Under the pieces are notes generated by a model that saw only the letters and a list, made by a program, of their open reading frames with translations, was not told the DNA's origin and made no database searches. From Blautia luti (GTDB lineage Bacteria > Bacillota > Clostridia > Lachnospirales > Lachnospiraceae): a stretch of DNA of 64,000 nucleotides. Below, one piece after another: positions 42,938-52,631 of this stretch; the first letter of the stretch is position 1, and each line of letters opens with the position of its first letter. The translations under genes and the position numbers were made by a program. Location: contig NZ_AP028156.1 of assembly GCF_033096465.1 (NCBI RefSeq), positions 1,384,501 through 1,448,500 of the forward strand, written 5' to 3'.

Positions 42938-44659
42938 ATGAATCCATATATTACGACTATTTTATGCGCTGCAGGTTTTATCCTGATCCTTGCAATTCTG
43001 ATCCTGCGAAATGAACACCAGAGAAAGAAATATTTCTTAAGGATGATCCGCCGGATTTATGGACAGGTTCCTGACCGCGAGTATGAAGCTGGTGATCTGG
43101 AACGAATCTCTCATTATTACCAGAAAATCAAGGGTGATGGTTTTGTTATTGATGACATTACCTGGAATGACCTTGATATGGACAGAATTTATATGCTGCT
43201 GAACCAGACTGTCTCTTCGCCAGGAGAAGATGTACTTTATGCAATGCTGAGGAAACCGCTGTTTTCTCAGGAAGAAGTGGAGAAAAGAGAGAAGCTGATC
43301 GATTTTTTCAGCACAGATGTACAGAAAAGAGAAAAAATCCAGATGCTTTTATCCACAGTAGGTAAAACCAGGCTGGGCTCTCTGGCAGATACGATCTTCG
43401 CCATCAATGATGCACCGAAAGCATCTCTGGGGATCCATCTTGGAATGCTGGCTGCCATGGCTGCCAGTCTGGCGGTCCTGCCCCTTCTTCCGGTGTATGG
43501 ATTTTTGCTTTTCATTGCACTGGGAATCATAAATATGGTTATTTATCAGGCTGGAAAAGATCATAAGATCATGGAAATTTATCTGGATTCTTTTGGAAGC
43601 CTTCTGCGAATGCTTACGGCGGCAGATGAGATGGAAACAGTTTCCTGGCCGGAAGTAAGCGGTCAGATGGAAGCGATACGAAGAGGGAAAAAAGCCTTCA
43701 CCGGTTTGAGAAAGAGAGCATTTTTTCTTACAGGTGCAAACAGCGGCACAGATGATTTCTTTCAGGCAATTCTGGATTATGTGCGTATGGTATTTCACAT
43801 AGATATCCTGTTGTATAATTCTGTGCTGAAAGAGGTGCAGGGAAAAACAGATGTGATCATTGAGATGCTTGATGCTATGGGAGAACTGGATGCATGCATC
43901 AGCGTTGCGTCATTTCGGGAAATCCTGCCTCTTAGCTGCAGACCGGAGTTCATTTCCGGACAGAAAGGACAGGCTGCAGACAAGGCAGAACTGCAGGTGG
44001 AGGATCTTTATCATCCGCTGATTGCGGAACCTGTGGCAAACAGCATGAGAGCTTCAGGAGGAATTCTGGTCACAGGATCCAATGCTTCAGGAAAGTCTAC
44101 ATTTCTGAAAAATATTGCCATCAACACGATTCTGGCGCAGACGGTATGTACCTGTACCTGCAGTAAGTACAGGGCTCCTTTTATGAAAGTCATGACATCT
44201 ATGGCATTAAGAGATGATCTTTCCGGAGGGGAAAGCTATTTCATGGTAGAGATCCGATCACTGAAAAGAATTCTGGATGAAAGTAAGAAACCCGAGCCTT
44301 TGCTGTGCATTATTGATGAAGTGCTCCGCGGTACGAATACCATAGAGCGTATTGCAGCGTCTTCAAGGATTCTTTATAATCTGGCAAAACCTCATGTCCT
44401 GCCTTTTGCGGCAACTCATGATATAGAACTTTCCTACATTCTGGAAGGAAGTTACAGTAATTATCATTTCTCTGAAGAAATTACAGACCATGAAGTGGTG
44501 TTTAATTACCTGTTGAAAAAAGGCAGGGCAACTACTCGAAATGCAATCCGGCTTCTGGATATGTTGGGGTATGACCCGGAACTTGTGAGGGCTGCAAAAG
44601 CAGCAGCAACAGAATTTGAACAGACCGGAATATGGGAACATATCTGTCCGAATGGCTGA
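42938..44659 (+). CDS. Membrane-anchored MutS-family ATPase
   Basis: This protein of about 573 residues has an N-terminal membrane span (YITTILCAAGFILILAILIL), a helical middle and a C-terminal MutS-type ATPase. Walker A is TGSNASGKSTFLKN near residue 383 and Walker B is LLCIIDEVLRGTNTIER near 455, followed by FAATHDIELS. It lacks the mismatch-reading N-terminal domains and the Smr nuclease of MutS2. It therefore belongs to the uncharacterised membrane MutS-like group and probably does not do mismatch repair. It begins just four bases after the wall hydrolase. Confidence 0.88.
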   Translation: MNPYITTILCAAGFILILAILILRNEHQRKKYFLRMIRRIYGQVPDREYEAGDLERISHYYQKIKGDGFVIDDITWNDLDMDRIYMLLNQTVSSPGEDVLYAMLRKPLFSQEEVEKREKLIDFFSTDVQKREKIQMLLSTVGKTRLGSLADTIFAINDAPKASLGIHLGMLAAMAASLAVLPLLPVYGFLLFIALGIINMVIYQAGKDHKIMEIYLDSFGSLLRMLTAADEMETVSWPEVSGQMEAIRRGKKAFTGLRKRAFFLTGANSGTDDFFQAILDYVRMVFHIDILLYNSVLKEVQGKTDVIIEMLDAMGELDACISVASFREILPLSCRPEFISGQKGQAADKAELQVEDLYHPLIAEPVANSMRASGGILVTGSNASGKSTFLKNIAINTILAQTVCTCTCSKYRAPFMKVMTSMALRDDLSGGESYFMVEIRSLKRILDESKKPEPLLCIIDEVLRGTNTIERIAASSRILYNLAKPHVLPFAATHDIELSYILEGSYSNYHFSEEITDHEVVFNYLLKKGRATTRNAIRLLDMLGYDPELVRAAKAAATEFEQTGIWEHICPNG

Positions 44660-44722
44660 TATGGTAACTGATACGTTAATACTTTAAGTTGCTAAAAACA
44701 GATGGAATGTACCGGAAATTTC

Positions 44723-44751
44723 TTGACAAATAAAATCTGTGTTTGTATACT
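44723..44751 (+). promoter_or_regulatory. SigA-type promoter for the tyrS T-box leader
   Basis: TTGACA (44723-44728), a 17-base spacer and TATACT (44746-44751) form a near-consensus promoter just before the leader. Confidence 0.88.
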
Positions 44752-44774
44752 TGCAAGTATATGATATGAAAAAG

Positions 44775-45072
44775 CACAGATGGGAAAGAGTAACATAAGG
44801 AAAGCAGACAGAGAGCAGCCGGCAGGTGAGAGGCGCGTGGGGAACTTATGTGAATACCTCCCGGAGCTCTGTACCGAACACTTCTGCACAGGAAGCTAAG
44901 TAGGCTGCAGCGGAGCGGCATCCGTTAACATGCTTAAGTAACAGAAGCTGTTTTACGTTACAGTACAGGCAGAATTGTTACTTATAGAGGCGGAGAATGC
45001 GAGTTCTCTGTAAATTTAGGTGGTAACGCGGGACCCGGTTCTCGTCCTAAACGGACAGGAACCGGGTTTAGT
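44775..45072 (+). promoter_or_regulatory. Tyr T-box riboswitch with terminator
   Basis: A 300-base leader precedes tyrS. It has the T-box sequence AGGTGGTAACGCGGGA (45018-45033), followed at once by a terminator whose arms are ACCCGGTTC (45033-45041) and GAACCGGGT, with an inner GTCC/GGAC pair and a T run. TAC codons that could be the Tyr specifier lie at GAATACCTC and TGTACCGA in stem I. Uncharged tRNA-Tyr would pair with the T-box and let transcription go on. Confidence 0.92.
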
Positions 45073-45096
45073 TATATTACGAGGAGGAAACAAACA

Positions 45097-46326
45097 ATGA
45101 CAGTTTGGGACGAGCTGAAAGCCCGTGGTCTGATTGCCCAGGTAACAGACGAAGAAGAGATCAAAGAAATGGTAAATAATGGAAAAGCCACATTTTACAT
45201 TGGCTTTGACCCTACCGCAGACAGCCTTCATGTTGGACATTTCATGGCACTGTGCCTGATGAAACGTCTGCAGATGGCAGGAAACAGACCAATCGCATTA
45301 TTAGGCGGCGGTACCGGTATGATCGGTGACCCGTCCGGAAGATCTGATATGCGTAAGATGATGACAGTAGAGACTATCCAGCATAACATCGACTGTTTCA
45401 AGAAGCAGATGGAGCGTTTTATCGATTTTTCAGACGGTAAGGCGTTAATGGTAAACAATGCAGACTGGCTGATGAACTTAAATTATGTTGAGGTACTCCG
45501 TGATGTTGGACCACATTTCTCTGTAAACCGTATGCTCTCCCATGAGTGCTACAAACAGCGTATGGAACGTGGACTGACATTCCTGGAATTCAACTATATG
45601 ATCATGCAGAGTTATGATTTCTACATGCTGTATCAGAAATATGGCTGTACCATGCAGTTTGGTGGAGATGATCAGTGGGCAAACATGCTGGGCGGTACAG
45701 AGCTGATCCGTCGTAAACTTGGTAAAGATGCATACGCAATGACCATTACACTTCTTCTGAACTCCGAAGGCAAGAAGATGGGTAAAACACAGTCAGGTGC
45801 TGTATGGCTTGATCCGAACAAGACTTCCCCATTTGATTTCTACCAGTACTGGAGAAATGTAGATGATGCAGATGTTATCAAATGTATGCGTCTCCTCACA
45901 TTCCTTCCATTAGAAGAAATCGACGAGATGGCGAAATGGGAAGGAAGCCAGTTAAATAAAGCGAAAGAAATCCTTGCATATGAGCTGACAAACCTGGTTC
46001 ACGGCGAAGAGGAAGCAAAGAAAGCACAGGAAGGTGCCAGAGCACTTTTTGCAGGCGGCGCTGACACTGCACATATGCCGACTACTGAACTTACAGATGA
46101 AGACTTTTCAGAAGAAGGAACAATCGACCTGATCTCCATGCTTGTAAAAGCAGGAATGGTTCCGACACGTTCCGAGGGACGCCGTGCAATTGAGCAGGGC
46201 GGTGTTTCCATCGACGGTGAGAAGATCACAGATGTGAAATATACAGTTGCCAAAGATGCACTGACAGGTGACGGTGTAGTGCTTAAGAAAGGTAAGAAAA
46301 AATTTAACAAAGTTCTTGCCAAATAA
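45097..46326 (+). CDS. tyrS: Tyrosyl-tRNA synthetase
   Basis: This 409-residue class I synthetase charges tRNA-Tyr. The HIGH motif is in FDPTADSLHVGHFMALCLMK, and the KMSKS motif reads KKMGKTQSGAVW. The Tyr pocket segments (QSYDFYMLYQKYGC, FGGDDQWANMLGG) are present. A C-terminal S4-like domain (SEGRRAIEQGGVSIDGEKIT) binds the tRNA. The GAGGAGG ribosome site follows the T-box terminator. Length and motifs fit the TyrS1-type enzyme of Clostridia. Confidence 0.96.
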   Translation: MTVWDELKARGLIAQVTDEEEIKEMVNNGKATFYIGFDPTADSLHVGHFMALCLMKRLQMAGNRPIALLGGGTGMIGDPSGRSDMRKMMTVETIQHNIDCFKKQMERFIDFSDGKALMVNNADWLMNLNYVEVLRDVGPHFSVNRMLSHECYKQRMERGLTFLEFNYMIMQSYDFYMLYQKYGCTMQFGGDDQWANMLGGTELIRRKLGKDAYAMTITLLLNSEGKKMGKTQSGAVWLDPNKTSPFDFYQYWRNVDDADVIKCMRLLTFLPLEEIDEMAKWEGSQLNKAKEILAYELTNLVHGEEEAKKAQEGARALFAGGADTAHMPTTELTDEDFSEEGTIDLISMLVKAGMVPTRSEGRRAIEQGGVSIDGEKITDVKYTVAKDALTGDGVVLKKGKKKFNKVLAK

Positions 46327-46422
46327 GATATAATATAAGAAATGCATGGAATGATCCGGCCGCAGAAAACTGTATGGCGTGTAAACCGGACAGAATATGT
46401 ATAGAATATATGAAATATAAAT

Positions 46423-46493
46423 ATCAGGATATACAGGATATTTTCTGAAGGATCAATGATACAGTCTGTCGGAATAATATCTGTATATCTGAT
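46423..46493 (+). promoter_or_regulatory. Long imperfect hairpin just upstream of alaS
   Basis: ATCAGGATATACAGGATATT (46423-46442) pairs with AATATCTGTATATCTGAT (46476-46493) along 18 pairs with two single G bulges. It ends just before the AGGAGG site of alaS. No T-box sequence is present. A role in translation or transcript stability is possible. Confidence 0.5.
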
Positions 46494-46510
46494 TTCAGGA
46501 GGAAAAGGTT

Positions 46511-49150
46511 ATGAAGAAATACGGAGTAAATGAACTTCGTCAGATGTTCCTCGATTTTATGGAAAGCAAAGGACATCTGGTAATGAAAAGCTTTTCCCTG
46601 GTACCACAGGGAGATAAGAGTCTTCTGCTGATCAACGCAGGTATGGCTCCGCTGAAACCATATTTTACAGGTGCTGAAATCCCACCGAGAACAAGAGTAA
46701 GTACCTGCCAGAAATGTATCCGTACAGGCGATATCGAGAATGTAGGTAAGACTGCACGCCACGGTACATTCTTCGAAATGCTCGGTAACTTCTCATTCGG
46801 TGATTACTTCAAAACAGAAGCAATCCACTGGTCATGGGAATTCCTGACAGAAGTAGTAGGACTGGACGCAAACCGTCTTTATCCGTCTGTATATCTGGAA
46901 GATGATGAAGCATTCGATATCTGGAATAAAGAGATTGGAATCCCGGCTGAGAGAATCTTCCGTTTCGGAAAAGAAGACAATTTCTGGGAGTACGGCGCTG
47001 GCCCATGTGGTCCATGTTCAGAAATCTACTATGATCGTGGAGAGAAATACGGCTGCGGTAAACCTGGCTGTACAGTAGGCTGTGACTGCGACCGTTACAT
47101 GGAAGTATGGAACAACGTATTTACCCAGTTTGAGAATGACGGTAACGGAAATTATACAACACTGAAACAGAAGAACATTGATACAGGTATGGGTCTGGAA
47201 CGTCTGGCAGTTGTTGTCCAGGACGTAGACTCTATCTTTGACGTAGACACTATCTGCGCACTGCGTAACTTGGTATGCAAGATTTCCGGAAAAGAATATG
47301 AGAAAAACTACAACGATGATGTATCTATCCGACTGATCACAGACCATATCCGCTCTGCAACATTTATGATCTCTGACGGTATCATGCCTACAAACGAAGG
47401 CCGTGGATATGTACTTCGCCGTCTGATCCGCCGTGCGGCACGTCACGGACGTCTTCTTGGCATCGAAGGCACTTTCCTTGCTAAATTAAGTGAAGAAGTG
47501 ATCAACGGTTCCAAAGCAGGATATCCGGAACTGGAAGAGAAGAAAGAATTCATCTTCAAAGTTTTGACAAACGAAGAGAACCAGTTTAACAAGACTATCG
47601 ACCAGGGTCTTCGTATCCTTGGTGAAATGGAAGATGCAATGACAGCAGCAGGAGAGAAAACACTTTCCGGCGAAAATGCATTCAAATTATATGATACTTA
47701 CGGATTCCCGATGGATCTTACAAAAGAGATCCTTGAGGAAAAAGGCTATGATATCGATGAAGAAGGCTTCCAGAAATGCATGGAAGAGCAGAGAAACAAA
47801 GCTCGTTCTGCACGTGAAGTAACAAACTATATGGGTGCTGACGCAACTGTATATGATGATATCGATGTAAACGTTACAACAGAATTCGTAGGATATGATC
47901 ATCTTACCTTTGATTCCAAAGTAACTGTTCTTACAACAGAGACAGAGATTGTAAACTCCCTGATGGAAGGACAGAAAGGTACAATTTTCGTGGAGAAGAC
48001 TCCATTCTATGCAACCATGGGTGGACAGGTCGGTGACACTGGTGTGATCGAAACTGCAAACGGTAAGTTCGTAGTAGAAGATACTATCAAACTCCGTGGC
48101 GGTAAATTCGGTCATGTAGGTCATATGGAATCCGGTATGATCTCCACAGGTGAAACTGTTTCCCTGAAAGTAAATGAAGCTGCAAGAAGAGACACTGAGA
48201 AGAACCACAGTGCAACACATCTTCTTCAGAAAGCACTAAAGACAGTACTTGGAAGCCATGTAGAACAGAAAGGTTCTCTGGTGACACCGGACAGACTTCG
48301 TTTCGACTTTGCTCATTTCCAGGCTATGACAGCAGATGAGATCGCACAGGTAGAAGCACTTGTAAACAAAGAAATCCAGGCCGGCCTTGAAGTCCGTACA
48401 GATGTTATGGATGTGGAAGAGGCTAAGAAATCCGGAGCAATGGCTCTGTTCGGAGAGAAATATGATCAGAAGGTACGTGTGGTATCCATGGGTGACTTCT
48501 CCAAGGAACTCTGCGGTGGTACTCATGTGGCAAATACAAGCAATATCATGCTGTTCAAGATCGTTTCTGAATCCGGTATCGCAGCAGGTGTGCGCCGTAT
48601 CGAGGCTCTGACAGGCAACGGAGTTCTGGAATACTATAAGAAACAGGAAGAACTGCTTCACGCAGCAGCAAAAGCTCTGAAAGCAAATCCTGCAGAGATC
48701 GTAGAGAAGATCGGACATCTTCAGGGAGAAGTGAAAGCACTCTCTAGCGAGAACGAATCCTTAAAGAGCAAACTGGCTCAGGGCGCTCTGGGAGATGTTA
48801 TGGATAAAGTGGTAGAAGTCAAAGGTGTGAAACTCCTCGCTGCAAAAGTAGACGGAGTTGACATGAACGGACTTCGTGACCTTGGCGATCAGCTGAAGGG
48901 TAAACTTGGTGAAGGTGTTGTCCTCCTGGCAGCAGTAAACGGCGAGAAAGTAAACCTTCTTGCCATGGCTACAGACACAGCACAGAAAGCAGGCGCACAC
49001 GCAGGTAACCTGATCAAAGCAGTGGCAGCCATCGTAGGCGGTGGCGGCGGCGGACGTCCGAACATGGCTCAGGCCGGCGGAAAGAACCCGGCCAAAGCTC
49101 AGGAAGCTGTAGATGCAGCAGCAGGAATCCTTGAAGGTCAGATAAAGTAA
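46511..49150 (+). CDS. alaS: Alanyl-tRNA synthetase
   Basis: This 879-residue class II synthetase has the aminoacylation core (LRQMFLDFMESKGHLVMKSF, FFEMLGNFSFGDYFKTEAI), the editing domain with NHSATHLLQKALKTVLGSH and the metal-binding CGGTHVANTSNI, and a C-terminal DHHA1/C-Ala domain ending GGGGGRPNMAQAGGKNP. It charges tRNA-Ala and removes mischarged Ser and Gly. AGGAGG precedes ATG 46511 by nine bases. All motifs and the length are normal. Confidence 0.97.
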   Translation: MKKYGVNELRQMFLDFMESKGHLVMKSFSLVPQGDKSLLLINAGMAPLKPYFTGAEIPPRTRVSTCQKCIRTGDIENVGKTARHGTFFEMLGNFSFGDYFKTEAIHWSWEFLTEVVGLDANRLYPSVYLEDDEAFDIWNKEIGIPAERIFRFGKEDNFWEYGAGPCGPCSEIYYDRGEKYGCGKPGCTVGCDCDRYMEVWNNVFTQFENDGNGNYTTLKQKNIDTGMGLERLAVVVQDVDSIFDVDTICALRNLVCKISGKEYEKNYNDDVSIRLITDHIRSATFMISDGIMPTNEGRGYVLRRLIRRAARHGRLLGIEGTFLAKLSEEVINGSKAGYPELEEKKEFIFKVLTNEENQFNKTIDQGLRILGEMEDAMTAAGEKTLSGENAFKLYDTYGFPMDLTKEILEEKGYDIDEEGFQKCMEEQRNKARSAREVTNYMGADATVYDDIDVNVTTEFVGYDHLTFDSKVTVLTTETEIVNSLMEGQKGTIFVEKTPFYATMGGQVGDTGVIETANGKFVVEDTIKLRGGKFGHVGHMESGMISTGETVSLKVNEAARRDTEKNHSATHLLQKALKTVLGSHVEQKGSLVTPDRLRFDFAHFQAMTADEIAQVEALVNKEIQAGLEVRTDVMDVEEAKKSGAMALFGEKYDQKVRVVSMGDFSKELCGGTHVANTSNIMLFKIVSESGIAAGVRRIEALTGNGVLEYYKKQEELLHAAAKALKANPAEIVEKIGHLQGEVKALSSENESLKSKLAQGALGDVMDKVVEVKGVKLLAAKVDGVDMNGLRDLGDQLKGKLGEGVVLLAAVNGEKVNLLAMATDTAQKAGAHAGNLIKAVAAIVGGGGGGRPNMAQAGGKNPAKAQEAVDAAAGILEGQIK

Positions 49151-49180
49151 AAATTTCTGCAAAATTTAACCAAAAAGATG

Positions 49181-49210
49181 TTGACGAACCTACCGGCAAT
49201 GATATATAAT
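49181..49210 (+). promoter_or_regulatory. SigA-type promoter for rpsU
   Basis: TTGACG (49181-49186), an 18-base spacer and TATAAT (49205-49210) lie about 80 bases before the rpsU start. Confidence 0.85.
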
Positions 49211-49288
49211 ATCACTTGTGCAAGAAAAATACCCAGACAGTTGTATTTTAGCACAATCTACAACTGGAGGGAGGTTAGGTGTGAGTCT

Positions 49289-49465
49289 ATGTCAAACGTA
49301 ATCGTAAAAGAGAACGAGACTTTAGATAGCGCTCTTCGCAGATTCAAGAGAAGCTGCGCAAAGGCAGGAATTCAGCAGGAAATCCGCAAAAGAGAGCATT
49401 ACGAGAAACCAAGCGTTCGTCGTAAAAAGAAATCTGAAGCCGCAAGAAAACGTAAATATAATTAA
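49289..49465 (+). CDS. rpsU: Ribosomal protein S21
   Basis: This 58-residue basic 30S protein reads [20 protein letters not shown], then [20 protein letters not shown] and a final [13 protein letters not shown], matching S21 along its length. It helps mRNA base-pair with 16S rRNA during initiation. The frame extends further upstream, but ATG 49289 is the family start. It has its own promoter and is closed by a terminator. Confidence 0.96.
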   Translation: MSNVIVKENETLDSALRRFKRSCAKAGIQQEIRKREHYEKPSVRRKKKSEAARKRKYN

Positions 49466-49473
49466 TTGTGCGC

Positions 49474-49504
49474 AAAAATCCCTGGCAGTCTGTCAGGGAT
49501 TTTT
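49474..49504 (+). terminator. Intrinsic terminator after rpsU
   Basis: AAAAATCCCTG (49474-49484) pairs with CAGGGATTTTT (49494-49504), an 11-bp stem ending in T. Confidence 0.9.
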
Positions 49505-49540
49505 ATCATAATAAAGCAAAATCAGGGGAAGGAAGTAATC

Positions 49541-51139
49541 TTGAAAGCAGAAAACAACAAAAGACTGAAAGAAAAGAAAAACTGGATCCTGTTACTGTTA
49601 AAGAAAGTGGCCAAGCTTCTCTTTAACCGAATTTTTTATGTGGCAGTAGCCATTTTGGTCCAGTTTGGATGGATTATGATGATGGTAATGCGTCTGGCAA
49701 CTTATTCCAGATATGTAGATATCCTACTTAAACTGGTTGGAGTTGTGATCGTATTATGGATCCTGAACAAGGAGATTAATCCGTCGTATAAACTGGCGTG
49801 GACCATACTGATCCTGGTTCTGCCAATCCTTGGGGTCGTTCTGTATCTGCTGTTTGGACGCTCCAGGATCGCTACGATCATGCAACAGCATTTTGAACAG
49901 AGGATTGAGGAGAGCAGGGATTATCTGCAGGATCGGCACGAGACAAGAGAAAGACTGGAAGAGATGGATCTGTCAGCTGCAATCCAGTCCAGATATATAT
50001 CAGACATTTCCAGATTTCCGGTTCATGAGAATACCACTGCAGAGTATTTCCAGGTAGGAGATGATATGTTTCCGGTCCTTGTCCGTGAGTTGAAACAGGC
50101 GAAGAAGTATATTTTTATCGAATATTTCATCATCAACGATGGTGTGATGTGGCAGACAATCCTTCATATATTGGAAAAGAAAGCTGCAGAAGGAGTAGAT
50201 GTCCGTCTGATTTATGACGGATTTGGATGCCTTACCACACTTCCTCACAAATATTATGAAGAACTCCGTGCCAAAGGAATCTCCTGTCAGGTATTTAACC
50301 CGTTCCGTCCACTTCTGAATATCATTCAGAATAACCGTGATCACAGGAAACTTTGTATCATGGATGGCTGGGTAGGATTTACCGGAGGTATCAATCTGGC
50401 AGATGAATACATTAATCAGAAAGAGCGTTTCGGACACTGGAAAGATACTGCTGTTATGCTGAAGGGTGAAGCTGTCTGGAATATGACTGCCATGTTCCTT
50501 CACATGTGGGCGGTAGTGAGCAGATCCAATGAGAGTATTGATTATGAAGCTTATTTTCCACATAAATATCATGAGGAAGAGTTTGAGAGTGATGGATTTA
50601 TTCAGCCATTCTGCGATACTCCTCTGGATGAGGAGATTGTAGGTGAGAATGTATATCTGAATATCATTAATAAAGCGAAGAATTATGTATATATCTGCAC
50701 TCCATATCTGATCATTGATAACGAGATGATGACTGCTCTTTGTCTGGCTGCGAAAAGCGGTGTGGATGTCCGTATTATGACTCCGGGGATTCCAGACAAG
50801 AAACTGGTATTTCTTCTGACTCAGTCCTACTACAAACAATTGTTGGAATCAGGAGTGAAAATTTATGAATACCAGCCAGGATTTCTCCATGCGAAATCCT
50901 TTGTATGTGATGATGAGATTGGAGTAGTGGGAACCATTAATCTGGATTACCGAAGTCTGTATCTCCATTTCGAAGATGGTGTATGGATTTATAAAAACAG
51001 AGTCATACAGGATATTAAAGAAGATTTTGTCCAGACCATGGAATATTGCCGCCCGGTAGAGCTGCAGTTCTGTCTGAACAGAAATATAGGGGTGCGGATG
51101 ATGCAGAATATTTTCCGCGTATTTGCACCAATGCTGTAA
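49541..51139 (+). CDS. cls: Cardiolipin synthase (phospholipase D family)
   Basis: This protein of about 532 residues has two N-terminal membrane spans (IFYVAVAILVQFGWIMMMVM and AWTILILVLPILGVVLYLLF) and two HKD active sites, NRDHRKLCIMDGWVGFTGG near residue 265 and FLHAKSFVCDDEIGVVGTIN near 448. It joins two phosphatidylglycerols to cardiolipin. TTG 49541 is the likely start, with GGGGAAGGAAG upstream. Since the rpsU terminator lies in between, it needs its own promoter or read-through. pgsA in this window makes its precursor. Confidence 0.94.
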   Translation: MKAENNKRLKEKKNWILLLLKKVAKLLFNRIFYVAVAILVQFGWIMMMVMRLATYSRYVDILLKLVGVVIVLWILNKEINPSYKLAWTILILVLPILGVVLYLLFGRSRIATIMQQHFEQRIEESRDYLQDRHETRERLEEMDLSAAIQSRYISDISRFPVHENTTAEYFQVGDDMFPVLVRELKQAKKYIFIEYFIINDGVMWQTILHILEKKAAEGVDVRLIYDGFGCLTTLPHKYYEELRAKGISCQVFNPFRPLLNIIQNNRDHRKLCIMDGWVGFTGGINLADEYINQKERFGHWKDTAVMLKGEAVWNMTAMFLHMWAVVSRSNESIDYEAYFPHKYHEEEFESDGFIQPFCDTPLDEEIVGENVYLNIINKAKNYVYICTPYLIIDNEMMTALCLAAKSGVDVRIMTPGIPDKKLVFLLTQSYYKQLLESGVKIYEYQPGFLHAKSFVCDDEIGVVGTINLDYRSLYLHFEDGVWIYKNRVIQDIKEDFVQTMEYCRPVELQFCLNRNIGVRMMQNIFRVFAPML

Positions 51140-51164
51140 AGATCGCCGCTGTGCGGTCTTTTTT
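51138..51164 (+). terminator. Intrinsic terminator after cls
   Basis: AAAGATCGC (51138-51146) pairs with GCGGTCTTT (51153-51161), one pair being G-T, followed by a T run. Confidence 0.8.
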
Positions 51165-51236
51165 AGATGTCTGACAGGTATATTTTCGTAAAGATACTTT
51201 TATAATAGAATAGAATATATCTGCCGGAGTGAAAAT

Positions 51237-52424
51237 ATGGCAAAAAAGTGGATTTCATTCATATGTGTATGGATCATGGCATTAACCGTGCTTCTGACAC
51301 CGTTAACAGTCAGGGCACAGAATGATTCGACAGATGAAACGGGAAATACAGATCTGATCCAGGCGCCGTCTGGTGTACTGATGGAACCGGAGACAGGAAC
51401 GATTATCTATGAAAAAGATAAAGACACCCGCAGAAGCCCGGCCAGCATCACGAAGATCATGACACTGATCCTGATCTTCGATGCTCTGGAAAAAGGTACC
51501 CTGAAACTGGAAGACACAGTTACCACCAGTGCCTATGCCAAATCTATGGGCGGCTCTCAGGTCTTTCTGGAGGAAGGGGAAACTCAGACAGTAGAAACCA
51601 TGATCAAATGTATTGTGATAGCATCAGGCAATGATGCCAGTGTGGCAATGGCAGAACACATCTGCGGAAGTGAGCAGGAGTTTGTGCGCCATATGAATGA
51701 AAGAGCAGCAGGGCTTGGAATGACCAATACGCATTTCGAGGACTGCTGTGGACTGACAGATTCTGCCAATCATTATACAACTGCAGAGGATATTGCCATT
51801 ATGAGCAGAGAATTGATCACGAAATATCCTAAGATCCTGGAATATTCTTCCATCTGGATGGAAAATATCACCCACGTGACCAGACAGGGATTCAAAGAAT
51901 TCTGTCTGACCAATACCAATAAACTTCTGCGAAGCTATGAAGGCTGTGTGGGACTGAAAACAGGAAGCACCAGTCTTGCCAAATACTGTCTCAGTGCTGT
52001 GGCGAAAAGAAATGGAGTCACCCTCATCGCAGTAGTAATGGCTGCTCCGGACTATAAGGTACGATTTAAAGATGCTGCTACCATGCTTAACTATGGATTT
52101 GGAAGATGCAGTATTTACATAGATGAAAAAATGCAGGCACTGCCACAGGTTCCGGTGAAAAAAGGAAAAGAGAAGTCCGTCCCTCTTCTTTATGCGGAAC
52201 AGTTCAAATATCTCAGCACAGATGGTAATGCCATTTCCAATGTAAAAAGAAAGCTGCGGATCCACCGCGATGTAGATGCACCGGTGAAAAAAGGAGAGCA
52301 GGCGGGAGAGATGATTTATTCTGCCAATGGAAAGGAACTTGGAAGAGTAAAGATTCTGTATGGAAAAACAGTATCAAAAGCCACCTACGGCGACTGTCTG
52401 AAAGAAATACTGCAGAATCTCTGA
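51237..52424 (+). CDS. D-alanyl-D-alanine carboxypeptidase (DacF/PBP5-type)
   Basis: This 395-residue secreted penicillin-binding protein removes the terminal D-Ala from peptidoglycan stems. A signal peptide (FICVWIMALTVLLTPLTVRA) is followed by the S-x-x-K motif in SPASITKIM near residue 68, S-x-N in ASGNDASVAM near 130 and K-T-G in GLKTGSTSLAK near 241, then the PBP5 C-terminal domain. There is no obvious C-terminal membrane helix apart from a short amphipathic end. GGAGTG precedes ATG 51237. A second such enzyme lies at 56856. Confidence 0.94.
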   Translation: MAKKWISFICVWIMALTVLLTPLTVRAQNDSTDETGNTDLIQAPSGVLMEPETGTIIYEKDKDTRRSPASITKIMTLILIFDALEKGTLKLEDTVTTSAYAKSMGGSQVFLEEGETQTVETMIKCIVIASGNDASVAMAEHICGSEQEFVRHMNERAAGLGMTNTHFEDCCGLTDSANHYTTAEDIAIMSRELITKYPKILEYSSIWMENITHVTRQGFKEFCLTNTNKLLRSYEGCVGLKTGSTSLAKYCLSAVAKRNGVTLIAVVMAAPDYKVRFKDAATMLNYGFGRCSIYIDEKMQALPQVPVKKGKEKSVPLLYAEQFKYLSTDGNAISNVKRKLRIHRDVDAPVKKGEQAGEMIYSANGKELGRVKILYGKTVSKATYGDCLKEILQNL

Positions 52425-52631
52425 ATGAACCCAAAAAATTCTGAACCCCGGACACTGATTTATGCCTGAGATATAAATTAGGTTTGCGAAGCAAATGATA
52501 TTCTCCGAAACCTGCATAAAGAAATTCGGGTATATATTTTTTGACAAAAGTAGCAGATGGGATGTATAATAAATTCTGTATGAATATTTATGGATATTTA
52601 CATTATCATAAAGTGAAGAGGTACGGGTGTT
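52425..52631 (+). promoter_or_regulatory. Intergenic region with promoter and a small structured element
   Basis: TTGACA (52541-52546), an 18-base spacer and TATAAT (52565-52570) with a TG just before the -10 form a promoter for the molybdopterin-binding gene. Upstream of it (about 52463-52518) AGGTTT can pair with AAACCT around an inner TTTGC-GAA-GCAAA hairpin, enclosed by ATGC/GCAT. It is more likely the 3' end of the carboxypeptidase transcript than a leader element. Confidence 0.6.

Noticed and set aside
44775..44921. Minus-strand frames in the tyrS leader
   Set aside because: They overlap the T-box structure and have no ribosome site.
46327..46510. T-box for alaS
   Set aside because: The conserved T-box sequence and a terminator are missing; only a hairpin is present.
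52463..52518. Molybdenum cofactor riboswitch before the molybdopterin-binding gene
   Set aside because: The structured element lies upstream of the promoter, so it would not be in that transcript, and it does not match the motif as I know it.
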